A DNA stretch of 64,000 nt from Pirellulales bacterium (GTDB lineage Bacteria; Planctomycetota; Planctomycetia; Pirellulales; Thermoguttaceae), in assembly GCA_016935315.1 (NCBI GenBank), contig JAFGRD010000051.1, positions 1 through 64,000 of the forward strand, given 5' to 3'. The number at the start of each line of letters is the position of its first letter. The stretch's first letter is position 1. Both the position numbers and the translations under genes were made by a program. The notes under the pieces were generated by a model. It saw nothing but the letters and a program-made list of their open reading frames with translations, was not told the DNA's origin and ran no database searches. Of the stretch, positions 8,811 to 18,138 are shown piece by piece.

Positions 8811-9305
8811 ATGCAGATCAGTCAAGTCTCGACCGGGTATTCCGACCCGGCGGCCCTCGGCAAGCGGTCCGAAACGCAGCCGGCGGCCGGCAACCGACAG
8901 CCCCAAGGCGTCGAGGCCGCCAGTTTTTCCGGCGTCGAATCTTCGGCGGCTGCGGCCGAAATCCTCGCCCGCTACGACGTCACCGACATTTCGCCCTCCG
9001 AGCTGACCGAGATGATCCAGAAGCTATACGAATCGGGTGCGATCTCCGAGGGCGAGCTGCAGCAGTTGACGGCCATCCGCCACGACCTGGAGCGCGAGGG
9101 GATCGACTCCGACGAGTCGGTCAATCTGCTGGAGTTCTACACCGAGCTGATTGAGAAACAGCATCGCCGGCTTGAGGCGAGTGGAGAGACCGACGAGACC
9201 GCCGGCGACCAACTCCGCCCGCTGCTTCGCCGGCTCGACTGGGTAGAGAAGTTCGCCCTGGTCCAGTCGGCCCCGGATGCCGTCGGCCTGGACGAAATGG
9301 CCTGA
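8811..9305 (+). CDS. Hypothetical protein, mostly helical, 164 residues
   Basis: I do not recognise this protein. AAGGAG eight bases before the ATG at 8811 decides the start over a GTG nine bases upstream. The first ~45 residues are Ser/Ala/Gln-rich and look disordered. The rest is acidic and helical, with a stretch ILARYDVTDISPSELTEMIQ that looks like paired helices, then a charged helix at LIEKQHRRLEASGETDE. There is no signal peptide or membrane segment. It sits between trmB and a coiled-coil gene, which gives no functional hint. The strong ribosome site and codon use make it a real gene. Confidence 0.7.
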   Translation: MQISQVSTGYSDPAALGKRSETQPAAGNRQPQGVEAASFSGVESSAAAAEILARYDVTDISPSELTEMIQKLYESGAISEGELQQLTAIRHDLEREGIDSDESVNLLEFYTELIEKQHRRLEASGETDETAGDQLRPLLRRLDWVEKFALVQSAPDAVGLDEMA

Positions 9306-9481
9306 GACTCCGGGGACTGACGCTGTCAGAATCGGTCTCGTGAGAATCCCTTGGCCTTGCGTCGGGCAAGATCAGGACGACTTGAGGTGGATTTGTCCGC
9401 TTCGTATGCCGATTAAGGTGCTTTGGGGGGACTTTGCCGATTGCGCGGAATCCTCAAACCCTCGCACGAAGACGCGTCAAC

Positions 9482-11050
9482 ATGCCCAAGTCCGATCCGA
9501 AGCCCCCCCAGGGTCAGCCCCCCCGGCCGGCGACCAAGCAGTCGATCGAATCGCGAATCGACCCGCCCCACCCCATCTGCAAACAGGCCCACCTGACCGA
9601 CGAGGTCGCCAAGGGGCCCGCTGCCGGCGAACCAGTGGAGCCGCTGGCCGAGCAGCCAAACCGCCCGGAGCCGCCGGCTCGCCAAAAGCCGGCCGACGCC
9701 CAAACGGCCAAGGAGCCGGACTGCCGAAAAGCGGCGCCCGACGAGACGGACAGCGACGAGTCGGTGGCCGCGCAATTGCGCACGCAAGCCAGCCAACTGG
9801 CGCTCCATCTACGGGCGAGGCAGAAGGAGATTGACCACCGCGAGGCCCAGGTCAATGCGCGGCTGGCCGACCTGGACCGCGATGCCCGCTCGGCCCGGCT
9901 CTGGCTCCGCGAACGTGAGACGGAAATCGACCGTCGCAACGAGGAGCTTGCCACGCAGCAAACCGAGGTGCAGCAGTGCCTTGCCCGTCTGGCGACCGCC
10001 GAGGTCGCCCAGCGCAAGCACGCCGAGGCCGACGACGCGCTGAACCATCGGCAGGCCGAGCTGCAGCTCAGCGCCGAGCAACTGACGCAGCAGGCGGCCG
10101 CATTGCAGGAGGCCCAGCGGAGGCTCGAGGCCGACCGGCGCCAGGCGGCGGCAGGACTGCAATACGACCGGCAGCGGATCGCGGCCGAGCGCGAAGCGGC
10201 CCGCCAGCTCAACCACCAACTGTTGGCTGCCGTGGAACGCCGCCGTCTTGCCGTGGAAGCCCGCGCCGCCGAACTCGCCCGGAAAGCCACCCAGCCCAGC
10301 CAGGAGTTGCTTGCCCGCGAGGAAGTGCTCCGCCGCACGGCCGAGACGCTGCAAGCCCGGAAGCGCCGGCTGACCGAGGCCGAGGCCCGGCTCTGCGAGT
10401 CCCAGGCCGAGACGCAGCGGCTGCAACGCGACTTGCAGCATGCCCGCCGCGAGTTGGAGGGGAACAACAACCGCCAACAGCAGCAGTGGGCGTCGGACCA
10501 CCGCCGGGCGATGTCCGAGGTTCAGCAACAGCGCCAGGCGGTCCAGCGCCGCAGCGACCATGTGGATCAGTGTCGGGCGGCGCTGGAGCAGCTCCGCGCC
10601 GAGCTGGGCCGGATGCACCGCGAGACGCTCGAGATCCGCCTGGCCACCGAAGAGCTTTGGGCACAACTCTCCGGGGCCGCCCCGCCGGCCGCTCTGACGC
10701 AATCTCTTGGCCGCATCCGCTCGAAGCTGGCCGACCACTACCGTCAGGCCAACGCCGAGTTGCACGAGCGGAAGGGCGAGTTGGAGAGCATCCGCAATCA
10801 GCTGGCCGAGCAATACGAAAAGCTTGTCCTCCGCAGGGACGAGTTCGAGCAGTGGGCCACGGCAAAACAGGAAGAGGTCGAAGGGCAAGCCGCCCGCCTG
10901 GTTGCCCGCGAGCAGCAGCTCGACCAACGCGAGGCCGAGTTGGCCGACGACGCCCGCCGTCGGCAAGTCGAGCGGTTGCGGCACGAGGAAGAGATCCGTC
11001 GCCTGCGGGCGGAGATCTCCGAGCGCGACGAGGCCGGAGTCCCGGTCTGA
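9482..11050 (+). CDS. Long coiled-coil protein
   Basis: This 522-residue protein is Glu/Gln/Arg/Ala-rich. It begins with ~100 Pro-rich, probably disordered residues (MPKSDPKPPQGQPPRPATK). It then continues as an almost unbroken coiled coil from about residue 110 to the end, with heptad-like runs such as RQKEIDHREAQVNARLADLD. There is no ATPase head, signal peptide or transmembrane helix, so it is not an SMC protein despite the resemblance. A structural or scaffold role is plausible but unproven. The start at 9482 is the first ATG; the open frame upstream uses only a TTG. A dispersed repeat begins immediately after its stop codon. Confidence 0.7.
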   Translation: MPKSDPKPPQGQPPRPATKQSIESRIDPPHPICKQAHLTDEVAKGPAAGEPVEPLAEQPNRPEPPARQKPADAQTAKEPDCRKAAPDETDSDESVAAQLRTQASQLALHLRARQKEIDHREAQVNARLADLDRDARSARLWLRERETEIDRRNEELATQQTEVQQCLARLATAEVAQRKHAEADDALNHRQAELQLSAEQLTQQAAALQEAQRRLEADRRQAAAGLQYDRQRIAAEREAARQLNHQLLAAVERRRLAVEARAAELARKATQPSQELLAREEVLRRTAETLQARKRRLTEAEARLCESQAETQRLQRDLQHARRELEGNNNRQQQQWASDHRRAMSEVQQQRQAVQRRSDHVDQCRAALEQLRAELGRMHRETLEIRLATEELWAQLSGAAPPAALTQSLGRIRSKLADHYRQANAELHERKGELESIRNQLAEQYEKLVLRRDEFEQWATAKQEEVEGQAARLVAREQQLDQREAELADDARRRQVERLRHEEEIRRLRAEISERDEAGVPV

Positions 11051-11222
11051 GCCGCCTTTTCTACCATAACGCTCGCTTCGTATGGGGCGTCGATCGGGGT
11101 GCCTTCTGATCGGGAAAGAACCAGAAGACTCAAAGGCATCTTCGGTCAACGCGTGATGAAAGAGCAAGGCCGCTGCGCGTCCTTGCACTTTCATGTATGT
11201 CCAACTTACTCTTTTGCGGGTT
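11051..11222 (+). repeat. Dispersed repeat family A, copy 1 (partial MITE-like element)
   Basis: This copy begins right after the stop of the coiled-coil gene. Bases 11151-11207 are identical to the reverse complement of 61191-61247, a 57-base exact match about 50 kb away. Flanking parts match imperfectly, for example CCATAACGCTCGC and TTCTGATCGGGAAAGAACCA. The right end matches the terminal inverted repeat of the copy at 61171-61402, and the left terminal repeat has been lost. No transposase is encoded. Confidence 0.75.
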
Positions 11223-11260
11223 TTCCCGTCCGGCGTCCCACCCGCGGAATACCCGCCCGT

Positions 11261-11289
11261 TTGGAATCTCCGCGCCCGTGCCGTATACT
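11261..11289 (+). promoter_or_regulatory. Sigma70-like promoter for the GH29 fucosidase
   Basis: TTGGAA at 11261-11266, a 17-base spacer and TATACT at 11284-11289 match the vegetative consensus well. Transcription would start near 11296 and give a leader of about 45 bases before the ATG at 11341. Confidence 0.55.
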
Positions 11290-11340
11290 GTGACGGTCCG
11301 GCCGAACAGTCCCGCCTGAACTCACGCTCGGAGAATCGCC

Positions 11341-12825
11341 ATGCGCCGCTGCCGTTTCCTGTTGCTTTCGATGCTGGCCGCCCTGTTGGCCACCCTATTG
11401 GCTGCCCCCGCCAGCCCCGCGGCCGACGATGTCCCGCGGGAAACCCTCCTCAGGGCGGCGCGGGTCACGCCCACGCCGCAACAGGTCGCCTGGCAGGAGC
11501 TGGAGTTCACCTGCTTTGTCCATTTCACGGTCAACACGTTTACCGACCTGGAATGGGGCACGGGCAAGGAGGATCCGCGGATCTTCAACCCCACCGACTT
11601 CGACGCCGACCAGTGGGCCTCGGTCTGCAAGGAGGCGGGCATGAAGCTGCTGATTCTCACCTGCAAACACCACGACGGCTTCTGTCTGTGGCCCTGCGAG
11701 CAGACCGAGCACAGCGTGAAGAACAGTCCCTGGCGGGGCGGCAAGGGCGACATGGTCAAGGAGGTCTCCGACGCCTGCCGGCGCCACGGGATCAAGTTCG
11801 GCGTCTATCTTTCGCCTTGGGACCGCAACGCGGAGTGCTACGGCTCCGACGCCTACAACGACTACTACAAGAACCAGCTTCGCGAGCTGCTGACCGACTA
11901 CGGCGAGATTACCGAGGTCTGGTGGGACGGTGCCTGCGGCGAAGGCCCCAACGGCAAACGCCAGGTCTACGATTGGGATGGCTATATCCGGGTGGTTCGG
12001 CAATGGCAGCCGAAGGCCGTGATCTTCGGCCAGGGTCCCGACGTCCGTTGGGTGGGCAACGAGAACGGCTTGGCGCGCGAGAGCGAATGGAGCGTGCTGC
12101 CCTTCCGGATGGGCGACCGCACCGAACGCGACCTGGGCAACCGCAAGTACCTCCTCGGCGCCGAGCGGCTGATGTGGTATCCGGCCGAGTGCGACGTGTC
12201 GATCCGCCCGGGGTGGTTCTACCATGCCAGCCAGGACGATCAGGTCAAATCGCTCGAGCGCCTGCTGGAGATCTACTACCGCTCGGTCGGCCGCAATTCC
12301 GTGCTGCTGCTGAACGTTCCGCCCGACCGCCGCGGCCGGTTCCACGAGAACGACGTCGCCCGGCTCCGCGAGTTTCGCTCCGTGCTCGACGAGACGTTCC
12401 GGACGAACCTGGCCGCGGGTGCCCAAGTCGCCGCCGAGAACACCCGCGACGGCTTCCACGCCGGAAGCGTCACCGACGGCGACGGCGGCACCTATTGGAC
12501 CACCGAGGACGGCGTCGTTGCGGCCTCGCTGACAATCGATCTGGGCAAACCGGTCACGTTCGACCGCGCGATGCTGCAGGAGATGATCACCACCGGGCAG
12601 CGGGTCGAGCGGTTCCAGCTCCAGGCGGAGGTCGACGGGGCCTGGAAAGACGTCGCCCAGGCCACCACCATCGGCTACAAGCGGCTGCTGCGGTTCTCGC
12701 CGGTGACCGCCTCGAAAGTCCGCCTGGCAATCCTCGACAGCCGCGACTGCCCGACCATTCGCGAGTTCGGGTTGTTCCAGGCCTCGGCCAGAGAAACGAC
12801 GGCAGTTCCAAGGAAACAACCTTGA
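11341..12825 (+). CDS. Exported alpha-L-fucosidase, GH29, with C-terminal carbohydrate-binding-like domain
   Basis: This 494-residue enzyme should release terminal alpha-L-fucose outside the cytoplasm. A signal peptide covers roughly residues 1-28 (LLLSMLAALLATLLAAPASPAA). The GH29 barrel follows, with FTCFVHFTVNTFTDLEWG, LTCKHHDGFCLWP and the nucleophile strand EVWWDGACGEG, where D196 is the expected nucleophile. The last ~130 residues have the pattern of a discoidin (F5/8 type C) domain: DGDGGTYWTTEDG, then TIDLGKPVTFDRAMLQE. The next gene, 22 bases downstream, is a GH95 fucosidase, so the pair is probably one transcript. The general acid is not obvious to me, as is usual in GH29. Confidence 0.92.
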   Translation: MRRCRFLLLSMLAALLATLLAAPASPAADDVPRETLLRAARVTPTPQQVAWQELEFTCFVHFTVNTFTDLEWGTGKEDPRIFNPTDFDADQWASVCKEAGMKLLILTCKHHDGFCLWPCEQTEHSVKNSPWRGGKGDMVKEVSDACRRHGIKFGVYLSPWDRNAECYGSDAYNDYYKNQLRELLTDYGEITEVWWDGACGEGPNGKRQVYDWDGYIRVVRQWQPKAVIFGQGPDVRWVGNENGLARESEWSVLPFRMGDRTERDLGNRKYLLGAERLMWYPAECDVSIRPGWFYHASQDDQVKSLERLLEIYYRSVGRNSVLLLNVPPDRRGRFHENDVARLREFRSVLDETFRTNLAAGAQVAAENTRDGFHAGSVTDGDGGTYWTTEDGVVAASLTIDLGKPVTFDRAMLQEMITTGQRVERFQLQAEVDGAWKDVAQATTIGYKRLLRFSPVTASKVRLAILDSRDCPTIREFGLFQASARETTAVPRKQP

Positions 12826-12847
12826 CACCAGTTTGACGGAGAGAGAC

Positions 12848-15325
12848 ATGATCGACGACAGAATCCCGCGGCTGTTCGTGTTGACTGTTTCCGTGTGGAT
12901 GTCTGCGTGCGTCTCGTGGGCGGCCGCCCCCGAGGCTGCGGCAGATGCGACCGCGCGCGAGGCCGGCCCGCCGGAAGGTGACTGGGTCCTCTGGTATGCC
13001 CAACCCGCCCGAAACTGGCACGAGGCGGTTCCGCTGGGCAACGGGCGGCTCGGCGGTATGGTCTTCGGCGGGACGGACCGCGAACGCATCCAACTGAACG
13101 AGGATACCGTGTGGGCCGGCCATCCGATCGACCGCGATCGCAAGGGGGCCTACCAGCATCTGCCCGCGGCCCGCAAGCTGCTCTTCGCCGGCAAGTACGT
13201 CGAGGCCCAGCGGCTGATGCAACGCGAGTTCATGGGCCCGCGGCTGATCCGCAGCTACCAGACACTGGGCGATTTGCGGCTGGAATTCGAGGCGCTCGAA
13301 GCGCCGTCAGACTACCGCCGCTGGCTCGATCTCGACACGGCCGTGGCCACCACGACCTTCCGCGCCGCCGAGGCGACGTTCACCCGCGAGGTCTTCTCCA
13401 GCCCCGTCGACCAGGTCCTCGTCATGCGGCTTACCGGCGACCGGCCCGGCCGGATCACCTGCCGCGTGGTCCTCGAGCGATCGGAGAACGGCACGACACA
13501 AGGGGCCGGCGCCGGGGACCTGGTGTTGCGCGGCCATGCCGACCAGGACGGCGAGCACCGCGGCGTCGACTTTGTCGCCCGGCTTCGCGCTCTGGCCGAC
13601 GGCGGCCTTGTCCGGGTGGAGGATGCCGCGCTGCGCGTCGCGGGGGCCGATGCCCTGACGCTGCTGCTGACGGCCGAGACCAACTACCCCACGCTCCAGG
13701 GCACGCCCGGCCAGAAGAGCCAGGCCCAGCTCGAAGCGGCGGCCGCGAAACCCTACGATCAGTTGCGCGCCGCCCACGTGGCCGAGCACCAGCGGCTGTT
13801 TCGGCGGGTCGATCTGCGGCTCGAGGGGCCCCCTCAGGAAGCCGCTCCGGCGACCGACCGCCTGCCGACCGACCGCCTGCCGACCGACCGCCTGCCGACC
13901 GACCGGCGCTTGCAGGCCGTCCAACGCGGCGCCCACGACCCGCACCTGGCGGCGCTCTACTTCCAGTTCGGCCGCTACCTGCTGATCAGCTCGTCGCGGC
14001 CCGGCTGCATGCCGGCCAACCTGCAGGGAATCTGGTGCGAACACATCAAGGCCCCCTGGAACAGCGACTATCACGTCAACATCAACAACCAGATGAACTA
14101 CTGGCCGGCCGAGGTCTGCAACCTCTCCGAATGCCACCAGCCGCAGTTCGATCTGGTCGATCATCTCCGCCGTCGCGGGGCCAAAACGGCCCGCGACGTC
14201 TACGACTGCCGCGGCTTCGTCGCCCATCACACGACCGACGCCCAGTGGTTCACCAGCCCCATCGGCAACACGGGCTACGGCCTGTGGCCGACCGGGGCGG
14301 CCTGGTGCACACAGCACCTCATGGAGCACTACCGGTTCACCGGCGACAGGCAATTCCTGGCCCGGCGGGCTTATCCGGCCTTGCAGGAGGCGGCGTTGTT
14401 CTTCTTCGATTTCCTGGTGGAAGATCCCAAGACGGGCGCGCTCGTTTGCGGCCCCTCGATGTCGCCGGAGAACAGCTTCGTTGCGCCCGACGGCAAGCGG
14501 GCGCACGTCGTGATGGGCCCCTCGATGGATCAGCAGATCGTCTGGGACCTGCTGACCAACTGCCTCGAGGCCGCCGAAGTGCTGGGCATCGACGACCCGT
14601 TCGTCCAACAGGCGCGCCAAACCCGCGAGAAACTGGCCGGGCCGAAAATCGGCTCCGACGGGCGGCTGCTGGAATGGCCCGAAGAGTTCCAGGAAGCCGA
14701 GCCGGGGCATCGACACGTCTCGCACCTGTTCGCGCTGCACCCCGGACACCAGATCTCCGTGACCCGAACGCCCGAGCTGGCCAAGGCCTGTCGCAAAACG
14801 CTCGACTTCCGTCTGGCCCACGGCGGCGGTCATACGGGCTGGAGCCGGGCCTGGATGATCAACTTCTTCGCCCGGCTCCAAGACGCCGAGACGGCCTACC
14901 AGAACGTCCACGCCCTGCTGGCCAAGTCGACCGTCCCGAACCTCTTCGACATGCACCCGCCCTTCCAGATCGACGGCAACTTCGGCGGCACAGCCGGCAT
15001 CGCCGAGATGCTCCTGCAAAGCCACGCCGGCGAAATCGCCCTGTTGCCCGCCTGGCCGAACGGCGCGTGGCCGACCGGATACGTCAAAGGCCTCTGCGCC
15101 CGCGGCGCCGTGGAAGTGGACCTCTACTTCCAGGACGGCAAACCGACGCGGGCCGTGCTCCGGGCGAAGCAATCGGGCGAGCACATCGTGCGGCTGCCCC
15201 GGGGCTCGTCGCTGGATCGCGCGATCGTCACCGGCCCGCAGGGCGGTAGCACGGCCCGGGATTCCGAGGGCCGCGTCCGCATCTCGGCCATGCCGGGCCA
15301 GACGTTCGAGCTTTGGCTGAAGTGA
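12848..15325 (+). CDS. Exported GH95 alpha-1,2-L-fucosidase
   Basis: This 825-residue inverting glycosidase of family 95 should cleave alpha-1,2-fucose or related galactose residues. A signal peptide is followed by the family N-terminal signature WHEAVPLGNGRLGGMVFGG. Catalytic residues known in the bifidobacterial AfcA can be matched: N411 and N413 in NINNQMNYWP, E541 in SMSPENSF, and D709 in FQIDGNFGG. ATG 12848 with GGAG upstream is preferred to a TTG five codons earlier. An odd insert around residue 335-353 consists of TDRLP units encoded by a 15-base tandem repeat. Together with the GH29 gene it forms a fucose-releasing pair. Confidence 0.94.
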   Translation: MIDDRIPRLFVLTVSVWMSACVSWAAAPEAAADATAREAGPPEGDWVLWYAQPARNWHEAVPLGNGRLGGMVFGGTDRERIQLNEDTVWAGHPIDRDRKGAYQHLPAARKLLFAGKYVEAQRLMQREFMGPRLIRSYQTLGDLRLEFEALEAPSDYRRWLDLDTAVATTTFRAAEATFTREVFSSPVDQVLVMRLTGDRPGRITCRVVLERSENGTTQGAGAGDLVLRGHADQDGEHRGVDFVARLRALADGGLVRVEDAALRVAGADALTLLLTAETNYPTLQGTPGQKSQAQLEAAAAKPYDQLRAAHVAEHQRLFRRVDLRLEGPPQEAAPATDRLPTDRLPTDRLPTDRRLQAVQRGAHDPHLAALYFQFGRYLLISSSRPGCMPANLQGIWCEHIKAPWNSDYHVNINNQMNYWPAEVCNLSECHQPQFDLVDHLRRRGAKTARDVYDCRGFVAHHTTDAQWFTSPIGNTGYGLWPTGAAWCTQHLMEHYRFTGDRQFLARRAYPALQEAALFFFDFLVEDPKTGALVCGPSMSPENSFVAPDGKRAHVVMGPSMDQQIVWDLLTNCLEAAEVLGIDDPFVQQARQTREKLAGPKIGSDGRLLEWPEEFQEAEPGHRHVSHLFALHPGHQISVTRTPELAKACRKTLDFRLAHGGGHTGWSRAWMINFFARLQDAETAYQNVHALLAKSTVPNLFDMHPPFQIDGNFGGTAGIAEMLLQSHAGEIALLPAWPNGAWPTGYVKGLCARGAVEVDLYFQDGKPTRAVLRAKQSGEHIVRLPRGSSLDRAIVTGPQGGSTARDSEGRVRISAMPGQTFELWLK
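13851..13906 (+). repeat. 15-base tandem repeat inside the GH95 gene
   Basis: The unit CGACCGACCGCCTGC occurs three times with a partial fourth, encoding TDRLP repeats on the surface-loop side of the N-terminal domain. Being a multiple of three, copy-number changes keep the frame. Confidence 0.9.
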
Positions 15326-15337
15326 GGCGGCGAGTCC

Positions 15338-16618
15338 TCAGGACTCGTACGGATGCCGGTACGGCGGACGGTACTCCCGCTTCAGCAGCTTCGCCGCCGC
15401 GTCGTTGCCGGTGATCTGCTCCGACGACGCGTCCCAATCGACCGTCGAGGCCGTCTCGTAGGCAATCATCCCGAGCTGCACCGTGGTCGTCGAGCGAAAC
15501 GCGTCCTCGATCGCGCACGAAGGCGGCTTCCGCGTGCGGACTGCTTCGAGGAACTCGGCCATGTGCTGCGTGCCCATGTCGGTCTTGGCCTCGAACGACT
15601 GCCGCTGGCCGCCGTTGCCCTTGGAGATCACCACCCAGTTCGAATCGCCGGCAAAGATCGTGGCCTTCTCGCCGTAGAAGAAGATCCCGTTGTTGACCTC
15701 CGGCGTGTATTCCCGGGCGCCCCAGAGCCGATGCCGCCAGACGACCGGACAGCGGTCGAACTCGAAGTGCACCGTCAGCGTGTCGGGCGTGGTGATCTTG
15801 CCCTGGTACTGGTAAAGCCCGCCGGCCGCGATTACCCGCTTGGGCATCCCCAGCCCCAGCATCGTCCGCGTGGCGTCGATCAGGTGAATGCCCCAATCGA
15901 CCAGGTGCCCGTGCCCGCTGGTCTGCTCCAGCCGCCAGTTGTGGTGGCCCACCTGCGGGCTGTAGGGAATCTTCGGCCCCGGGCCGCACCAGAGTTCCCA
16001 GTCCAAGGATTCAGGCGGGTCCTGGGGCGTGGGGTCCTTGGTGGCGGCCGTGTAGTGGATCTGGGCGTCGACCTGGACGATGCGGCCCGCCTCGCCGGCG
16101 GCGATGTACTTCGCCGCGTCGCGCAGCGCCTGGCTCTGCCGCCGCTGGAACCCCACCTGGACGATCCGGCCGGCCTTCTTGGCGGCGTCGACCATCGCCC
16201 GGCCCTCGCGGACGTCGTAGGCCAGCGGCTTCTCGCAGTAGACGTCCAGCCCCCGCTGCAGCGCGGCAAGGAAGGGCAGCGCATGCCAGTGCGGCGGCGC
16301 GGCGATCACCACGGCGTCCAGCCCCTTTTCGTCCAGCAGCTCCGCGTAGTGCTTGAACGTCTTGGGGCGTTTCCCCTGAAGCTTCTCGAGCTCTTCGGCG
16401 TTGGCCTGCAGATGCTCGCTGTCGACGTCGCAGATGGCCGCCACCTCCACGCCGCCGACCTTCAGCGCGGCCTTGGCGTCGACCATCCCGTACCAGCCCA
16501 CGCCGATCACGCCCATCTTCAGAGTGCGCTCGGCGGCCGCGCCGTACACCGAGCGGGTCAGGGCCACGGTTCCCGCCGCGGCGGTCCCCAGAAAAGTGCG
16601 TCGATTCGTCTTGGTCAT
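15338..16618 (-). CDS. Gfo/Idh/MocA family oxidoreductase with Tat signal
   Basis: This 426-residue protein begins with a twin-arginine signal (TNRRTFLGTAAAG), so it is probably exported folded with its NAD(P) cofactor. The Rossmann motif is GVIGVGWYG (36-44), and the family signature CEKPLAYDVREG has E129, K130 and P131. The C-terminal half carries the substrate domain, with GHGHLVDWGIHLIDATRTML. Such Tat-type members are numerous in planctomycetes and act on sugars or sugar derivatives. The exact substrate cannot be read from sequence. It converges on the GH95 gene with only 12 bases between stops, which suggests a link with deoxysugar use. Confidence 0.9.
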   Translation of the reverse strand: MTKTNRRTFLGTAAAGTVALTRSVYGAAAERTLKMGVIGVGWYGMVDAKAALKVGGVEVAAICDVDSEHLQANAEELEKLQGKRPKTFKHYAELLDEKGLDAVVIAAPPHWHALPFLAALQRGLDVYCEKPLAYDVREGRAMVDAAKKAGRIVQVGFQRRQSQALRDAAKYIAAGEAGRIVQVDAQIHYTAATKDPTPQDPPESLDWELWCGPGPKIPYSPQVGHHNWRLEQTSGHGHLVDWGIHLIDATRTMLGLGMPKRVIAAGGLYQYQGKITTPDTLTVHFEFDRCPVVWRHRLWGAREYTPEVNNGIFFYGEKATIFAGDSNWVVISKGNGGQRQSFEAKTDMGTQHMAEFLEAVRTRKPPSCAIEDAFRSTTTVQLGMIAYETASTVDWDASSEQITGNDAAAKLLKREYRPPYRHPYES

Positions 16619-17086
16619 GGGAGGTCCCTTTGCCTGTCGTGTCCCGTGGAAACCGCGGCCCGCCGACTCCCGGCCTGGCGCGCGTGCAACCCGTTGTTAC
16701 ATCGGGGTTTCCGCCCAGCGCCGAATCGCAACTCGCCCGCGGCCCGCCGCGTTGCCGAAGCCCCGCCACGCGCCAAACCTAGCCGCCAGGCCGTCGCAAG
16801 TCAAGCAAAAGGGCCCCTCACCACCGCCCATGCCACCATTGCGGCCACCATCCGACAACAGGCCCGAGGGGCCCGTCCAGCCCAGAGTTCGTCCACGCGG
16901 CTACTACCACCGGTGTGGAATCTCGGGTATAATCCGTGGTGGGCGCGGCACGGCAACTTGACTGTCGCGTCAGATCTAGTTTGCGCGGCACAGTTCTCGT
17001 ACACGCGGATCTGGCGCTAGCGTTGTTCTTGTGCAGGTTTTGCAGTACGTAGGCTGTACTCCAGCACAGACACGGCAAGAGAAGGT
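16619..17086. other. Intergenic region at the left edge of the low-GC island
   Basis: No gene is evident. A clean TATAAT box lies at 16928-16933 on the plus strand, about 150 bases before the HNH-like gene, but no good -35 precedes it. GGGCCCCTC at 16811-16819 and GAGGGGCCC at 16868-16876 form a nine-base inverted repeat with a long loop. Base composition drops to lower GC towards the right, and this marks the island edge. Confidence 0.4.
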
Positions 17087-18001
17087 GTGCAATTGCGAGG
17101 CCCAAAACTACACGATACGTGTCCCTGCGGAAGCTCGAAGCTTCTCCGCGACTGCAAGTGCTTGCAGGCGGACGGGAGACTCCTCCCGCCCGACGTCAAG
17201 ATCTCCGTAGCTGTTGGAGAGGCACGCGGATACAAGAATCCCAAATGCTACGCAAACGCCATGGCGGACTGCTCAACTAGGATCTCTCGCGAACACTTCA
17301 TTTCACATAGCCTGATTCGCGAGATCGAGAAGACGTCTTTGCCGGGCGAGCGCATTCGCATCGAAGGCTTCCCTTGGCAAACAGGTGGTCGATTGCACGA
17401 GGTGTCTCCCACGGTTCTAGCTAGCAAAGTGCTCTGCGAACGCCACAACAACCTGTTATCACCACTGGATTCGATCGGCGGTAGTCTCTTCCGCGCGTTC
17501 CACCAAATCCATACCGACTTCCATTCGAATCCAAGACCGCGGCAGTACTATCTCTTCAATGGGCACGACATAGAGAGATGGCTACTGAAGACCCTATTAG
17601 GTGTGATCGCGTCAGGCAACACGACCAACATTCCGCGACAAAGCAGGCCGCCCAAACACTATTTCGATTGTCTATTTCATGCGGAGAGACTCCCTGCTAG
17701 TTGGGGACTATATCTATTGACCAGAGAGGGTAGGTGCCAAGCATCGGGCGGTGTGAAGGTCGCGACGATTGCCAATGGCCAAATCGTCGATGGACTCCTC
17801 GTGGAGATTCTTGCATTGCGATTCATCTTGGCAATTCATGCGGTTCCAGAGAAGTCTGGTTTGTTGGCAGATTCCGTCAACCGACCGGATTGCCTGCATT
17901 TTTGTTCCGCAGAATCCAAGAAACAGGCAGCGATTCTACTTGGATGGGATATACAAAGAGATGGCGGAACCGTGGAGATCACAGCCGGCCTCGATCGTTG
18001 A
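17087..18001 (+). CDS. SEC-C motif plus HNH-nuclease-like protein
   Basis: This 304-residue protein starts with a cysteine knuckle, CPCGSSKLLRDCKC (residues 12-25), of the SEC-C zinc type. It is followed by an HNH-like treble clef: C54 and C62 in CYANAMADCS, then SREHFIS with E69 and H70, then CERHNNLLSPLD (C117, H120, N121, D128). The order Cys pair, EH, Cys-x-x-HN, Asp resembles HNH families found in defence and mobile loci. The C-terminal half has no recognised domain. The start is GTG 17087 or TTG 17093; an AGAAGG at 17080-17085 fits the TTG better. GC content is visibly lower and codon use different from neighbours, so recent transfer is likely. It precedes a 524-residue unknown on the same strand. 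Confidence 0.75.
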   Translation: MQLRGPKLHDTCPCGSSKLLRDCKCLQADGRLLPPDVKISVAVGEARGYKNPKCYANAMADCSTRISREHFISHSLIREIEKTSLPGERIRIEGFPWQTGGRLHEVSPTVLASKVLCERHNNLLSPLDSIGGSLFRAFHQIHTDFHSNPRPRQYYLFNGHDIERWLLKTLLGVIASGNTTNIPRQSRPPKHYFDCLFHAERLPASWGLYLLTREGRCQASGGVKVATIANGQIVDGLLVEILALRFILAIHAVPEKSGLLADSVNRPDCLHFCSAESKKQAAILLGWDIQRDGGTVEITAGLDR

Positions 18002-18138
18002 GTAGGCTGCGTCGCAGGTCCACGCGTGCCGAGATAACGGCAGTTCAATGCCAGGTCGGTGTCGATACGCCTCTCTATTCCGGCGAATTGCGTACGAAGA
18101 GACACAGAAAGATAACCTGCGTGAAAGGCGGAAGTCCG

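Noticed and set aside
9482-11050. SMC-type chromosome segregation protein
   Set aside because: The long coiled coil has no ATPase head, hinge or Walker motifs.
13851-13906. Short tandem repeat as a CRISPR or mobile signature
   Set aside because: It is an in-frame coding repeat of 15 bases without spacers.
17734-18138. Upstream extension of the 524-residue island gene
   Set aside because: It overlaps the HNH-like gene by about 270 bases and has no ribosome site. ATG 18139 is preferred.
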